From contig NZ_CP017244.1 in NCBI RefSeq assembly GCF_001908375.1, positions 1,860,001-1,924,000 of the forward strand: 64,000 nucleotides of DNA. Direction: 5' to 3'. Source of the DNA: Rhizobium etli 8C-3. Lineage in GTDB: Bacteria > Pseudomonadota > Alphaproteobacteria > Rhizobiales > Rhizobiaceae. A program made the position numbers and the translations under genes. Under the pieces are notes generated by a model that was not told the origin of the DNA, made no database searches, and worked only from the letters and a program-made list of their open reading frames with translations. Every line of letters begins with the position of its first letter. Position 1 is the stretch's first letter. Shown one piece after another: positions 60,865-64,000 of the stretch.

Positions 60865-63744
60865 TCACTGCCCCGTGGACAGCGTCTTGTATCTGCTGTC
60901 CCAATACGCAGCTTTGCCAGCATCGGGGTCCAATCCGACAACGCCGACCTTGTAAGCGACGGCCAGCTCTCGGGCAGCCTTAGAGTTGCCGGCTTCCGCC
61001 GATCTGGTCAGCCAGTCGAATGCCTTGGTGGTATCCTTTGCCGCGCCGTTGCCGAAGAAATAGGCTTGGTAAAGGCGATACATGGCATTTGGCTCTCCGG
61101 CCCCAGCCGAAACTGTCAACCAACGGATGGCCATGGCATCGTCCCGGCTCCCCAGCTTACCGTCGATATTGAGGCGCGAGATCTTCAGCAGATACTTGCC
61201 CGGAGCGCTGATGTCCGGCCCGAGGAACATCAGTAGCTCGTTCACTTCGGCCGGCGTCGACGCGATGCGTTCGTCGGCGATCTCGCTGATCAGCTTGTTA
61301 GCTGCATCCTTGTCGCCGGAGCCATAGAGCGTAAGCAGCTCTTCCTTGGCCTTTTCGATGGAGGAAACGGTCCACATGCCCTGAAGATGGCCTTCGGCCA
61401 AGTCCCGTAGGACGGAGATGCGTCCGAGCGCATAGGAACGTAGGAAGAAGCCTTCTGCCTTGGCACGGTTGTCCACGCCGTCTACGCCGTCGCGGAATGC
61501 TGCGCCCACCACGTACAAATCGTCGGCATCCTGATCAGACATACTCTCGGCCAACGACAGCCAATAACGTGCCAAGGTCTTGGCTTGGGGATCGGGCAAT
61601 GTCGAATAAACACGAGCCACGTTAACGATGGCATCGACGGAGCACGCCTCGCCCGCGGCGGTCATCTTTGCCAGATCTTGCAGCGCGTTCGGGTCGCCGG
61701 GCTCGACGAGTGAGATCTTCGCCTTGAAGTCACCGGCATCGGCCGCCTTCTGCAGCCATGCGCGCCCGGCTGCTGAGTCCTGCGACAAGTCCGCCAGAAG
61801 GATCTTGCCATATTCACGCATGCCTCGCGGATCGCCCATTTCGGCAAGTCTCTTGTAGATGTCGTTGAGCGTCATCGGCGTCGCCTGCCCGGCTCGCTGC
61901 AAGAGTTGGGCCTTCAGCATCAGTGCATCCGAGTCACCTGTCTCGATCACCGGATCGAGGGAGGCAATCTGGACGAGCTTCTCGCTGAGCTTGGTCGCGA
62001 CGTCGAAGCGGTTGCTGATGATCGACAACTGCGCCAGGCGCTGCTGCTCCTTGTCCTGCAGCGAAGAGACGAAAAGGAGCAGGCGCTGCGCAGCTCCCGG
62101 ATTCTGCTCAAAGCTGTTGGTACCGGCCTCCCAGCGGGCGACGACATAACCGATTGCATCTGGGCTGCCCTTGAAGGCCGCCTGCTGGAGATAGACGCGC
62201 CCCTTGGCGCGGTCAGCCTCGTCCGCCTTGGTCAGCATGTTCAGGCCTGTAACATATGTCGAATAGACCGATCCGAAGATCGCCGCCTTATGGCGCCAGT
62301 CGTTTGCCAATTCCACTGAGATCGGCGCGCCCTGTCCGCAGGCAAACATTCCGGCGAGTTTCGCCGCACCGTCAGAATTCCCGGCCGCGGCAGCTTCGCT
62401 GAAGAACTGCATGGCTTTATTCAGGTAGTTGGGATCCTTCCTGCCCATCTCCAGGTAGATATTGCCGATCTCGTCACTGGCATCGGAGGAGCCAGCTGCA
62501 GCAGCAGCCTGCAGTATCTTCAGCGCCTTCTCGAGATCGTCCTTTGAGGCACCGCTGCTCGCGAGAAACTCGCCATATTGCACAGGCACATCTTCCGAAT
62601 GGTCCGGGGCCTGCATGGCGCGCTCGAAGTAGGTTTTCGCCTTCGCGTCGTGGCGGTCACCGCCGAATTCCCCCGAGTAGACTCGCGCTAACCACTCGTC
62701 TGCCGGGCGAAGCCCGGCCTCGGCGGCCGCGCCTAGGTACTTCACGGCCAGTGCGAGGTCCTGTGGCACGGAGATGCCGGTCGCATAAGCCTTGCCGAGG
62801 CTGAACTGCGCCGAAGACATGCCGCCGTCCGCCGCCTGCTTGAGGTAGGTCATGGACTTCTGGATGTCGATCTGGTCGATCTGGTTCGAGCGGTAAAGTT
62901 CGGCTAGGTTCTGCGCCGTTTTCGGATCACCGGTCTTAGCGAAGACTTCCAGCCACTTGAGCGCGGTTTCGATCTCCTTGCTGACGAGGTTGCCGCGCAG
63001 ATAGAGAAAGCCGATCTGGTTCAGTGCCGAGCAATCGCCCTGCTTGACCTGAGCCACGAGTCCGAAAAGGGCGTTGGTCACCGCACTCTTCTTCTCCTCG
63101 TCCGCAGCCTGCGGGTCGAGAGTGATGATGCGCGCATATTCGATCATCCCCTGCGGGTCAGATGCCAGTGCCGACTTTTCTAGGTAGAAGCGCGACTTGG
63201 TCAGATCACGTATCTCGCTCGGGCCATCGTCGCCATAGAGCTGGCCCAGCACGAAAGCCGCACGAGTGCTGCCCGAACCATAGGCGTCTAGTAGATAGGA
63301 CTCCGCTTCCCGAAGTTCGTCGATAGTTGAGCCGTTCTCCATCAGCACGCGTGCGAGCGGAATGACGAAGATGTCGCGGCGAGCCGGATATTTCTTCAAG
63401 CCGGCGCGCAAGAGTTCTTCGGACACGGCAAGCGACTTCTGCACCCGTTCACTGCCCCGACTGTATTCGAGGGCAAGCGCAACGATATCCTGCGATGACA
63501 GGTTAATGTCGCTGATCGAGCCTTTCGCCCAATCCCGATTGAGTTTCACGCGCACCGCTTGATTGGTTAGAGGCTTGCACACAGCCTTGTAATCAAGATT
63601 CGGAGGGTCGAGCGCGATTGCTGGATTGTCGGCCCGCACTGCGGTCGCAAACCCGGCCGAAGCGGCCACGACCGCGACAGCAGCGACTAAAGATAGATTA
63701 AAATGAAATTTGCGCACTCTACTAGTCCCCACTCTCGTGCCCAT
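60865..63744 (-). CDS. Very long exported Sel1-repeat protein
   Basis: 959 residues. Signal peptide at about 11-38 (cleavage after VRA), no lipobox. More than fifteen Sel1-like repeats, e.g. SMTYLKQAADGGMSSAQFSLGKAYATG, AMQFFSEAAAAGNSDGAAKLAGMFACG, AIRWLTVSAGAGEPNAMYRLYQAYFFG and AFDWLTRSAEAGNSKAARELAVAYKVG. Such repeats scaffold protein complexes; in this operon it likely bridges the periplasmic polymer machinery. About twice the length of Pseudomonas AlgK, with a second Sel1 lipoprotein encoded three genes downstream. 11 nt after the AlgF-like gene. Confidence 0.85.
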   Translation of the reverse strand: MGTRVGTSRVRKFHFNLSLVAAVAVVAASAGFATAVRADNPAIALDPPNLDYKAVCKPLTNQAVRVKLNRDWAKGSISDINLSSQDIVALALEYSRGSERVQKSLAVSEELLRAGLKKYPARRDIFVIPLARVLMENGSTIDELREAESYLLDAYGSGSTRAAFVLGQLYGDDGPSEIRDLTKSRFYLEKSALASDPQGMIEYARIITLDPQAADEEKKSAVTNALFGLVAQVKQGDCSALNQIGFLYLRGNLVSKEIETALKWLEVFAKTGDPKTAQNLAELYRSNQIDQIDIQKSMTYLKQAADGGMSSAQFSLGKAYATGISVPQDLALAVKYLGAAAEAGLRPADEWLARVYSGEFGGDRHDAKAKTYFERAMQAPDHSEDVPVQYGEFLASSGASKDDLEKALKILQAAAAAGSSDASDEIGNIYLEMGRKDPNYLNKAMQFFSEAAAAGNSDGAAKLAGMFACGQGAPISVELANDWRHKAAIFGSVYSTYVTGLNMLTKADEADRAKGRVYLQQAAFKGSPDAIGYVVARWEAGTNSFEQNPGAAQRLLLFVSSLQDKEQQRLAQLSIISNRFDVATKLSEKLVQIASLDPVIETGDSDALMLKAQLLQRAGQATPMTLNDIYKRLAEMGDPRGMREYGKILLADLSQDSAAGRAWLQKAADAGDFKAKISLVEPGDPNALQDLAKMTAAGEACSVDAIVNVARVYSTLPDPQAKTLARYWLSLAESMSDQDADDLYVVGAAFRDGVDGVDNRAKAEGFFLRSYALGRISVLRDLAEGHLQGMWTVSSIEKAKEELLTLYGSGDKDAANKLISEIADERIASTPAEVNELLMFLGPDISAPGKYLLKISRLNIDGKLGSRDDAMAIRWLTVSAGAGEPNAMYRLYQAYFFGNGAAKDTTKAFDWLTRSAEAGNSKAARELAVAYKVGVVGLDPDAGKAAYWDSRYKTLSTGQ

Positions 63745-63755
63745 CCGTTCTGAAG

Positions 63756-64000
63756 TTATCGGTCGATGCCCGTCGCTGCCAGGAAACCGGTCGGACCGTT
63801 CGGGGTCTCAACGACGACGATGTTCTGTCTGTCCTTAGCGGTCAGAGAAACCTTCTCTAGCTCGGTGACCTTCCTGTCCCCCTCAGAGACTGCCAAGCCG
63901 ATGTCGATGACCGGCAGCTCCTTGGATGCCATGGCGGCCGGCGCAAGATCCTTGAACAGCACCTTGCTGTCGCCGTTGAGGAGCAGCGACAGGTTCGCCG
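63756..64000 (-). CDS. algF: AlgF-like periplasmic protein (C-terminal part; cut by the window edge)
   Basis: At least 80 residues, frame open to the right edge. ANLSLLLNGDSKVLFKD and IDIGLAVSEGDRKVTELEKVSLTAKDRQNIVVVETPNG fit the beta-sandwich C-terminal half of AlgF, a small carrier in alginate O-acetylation. The annotation rests on pattern and on the AlgI/AlgJ/AlgL neighbours; a start lies outside the window. First visible gene of the alginate-type operon. Confidence 0.6.
   Translation of the reverse strand, partial: ANLSLLLNGDSKVLFKDLAPAAMASKELPVIDIGLAVSEGDRKVTELEKVSLTAKDRQNIVVVETPNGPTGFLAATGIDR

Noticed and set aside
1..64000. CRISPR arrays, tRNA or rRNA genes, intact IS elements, prophage genes
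   Set aside because: No regularly spaced direct repeats, no cloverleaf-like or rRNA-like sequence, and no transposase, integrase or phage structural gene was found by eye.

Overview
The window reads as chromosome or megaplasmid DNA of a Rhizobiales alphaproteobacterium (Sinorhizobium/Ensifer/Rhizobium/Agrobacterium-like). The grounds are high GC, dense operons joined by ATGA/GTGA overlaps, many ABC uptake systems with their own regulators, a single-domain FrcA-type sugar ATPase, full-length PntA/PntB and a GSH-dependent formaldehyde dehydrogenase. The assignment is inference. I saw no rRNA, tRNA, CRISPR array or intact insertion sequence.

Layout. 0.2-1.6 kb: membrane protein and YceI. 2.1-6.3 kb: frmA, then pntA-pntB. 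6.8-7.2 kb: VOC protein. 7.3-13.3 kb (minus): a class I cytochrome P450 operon (P450, LigJ-like hydratase, signal-less binding-protein-like protein, CHA aldolase LigK, cupin, ferredoxin reductase, 2Fe-2S ferredoxin). 13.5-18.1 kb (plus): a divergent branched-chain-type ABC importer (livGFHMK order). 18.4-24.9 kb: a sugar/polyol ABC operon with a dehydrogenase, a TIM-barrel isomerase, a truncated RpiR protein and a divergent LacI regulator. 24.9-26.5 kb: VOC protein, small unknown protein, degraded-looking DNA and a candidate sRNA. 26.7-31.6 kb: PaoABC-type molybdo-flavoenzyme with an AraC regulator. 32-38.9 kb: small accessory genes (hydrolase, cyclophilin-like protein, MFS exporter/LysR pair, SDR/ArsR pair, SnoaL-like protein). 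39.5-41.5 kb: LysR and YeiH exporter. 41.6-52.3 kb: a catabolic and uptake cassette. 52.7-64.0 kb (minus): an alginate-type exopolysaccharide operon running off the right edge.

The most interesting system is the 41.6-52.3 kb cassette. A family I CoA-transferase, an SDR, a MaoC-type hydratase, a HutC-type (GntR/UTRA) regulator and a histidine-ammonia-lyase-fold protein overlap one another, followed by a quaternary-amine-type ABC importer, an ornithine-cyclodeaminase-family protein and a signal-less PhnD-like protein. The lyase lacks the Ala-Ser-Gly triad that forms the MIO cofactor (it has Gly-Ala-Ala-Asp), so it should not be an ordinary histidase. My model is MIO-independent elimination of an amine (possibly trimethylamine, as in ergothionase) from an imported betaine, giving an enoate that is CoA-activated, hydrated and oxidised. 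A perfect 16-bp palindrome of HutC type lies just upstream of the first gene.

A second link is a shared palindrome (GGATAC-N6-GTAT[C/G]C) upstream of frmA and between the P450 and liv operons. It suggests co-control of formaldehyde oxidation with P450 O-demethylation of a methoxylated aromatic.
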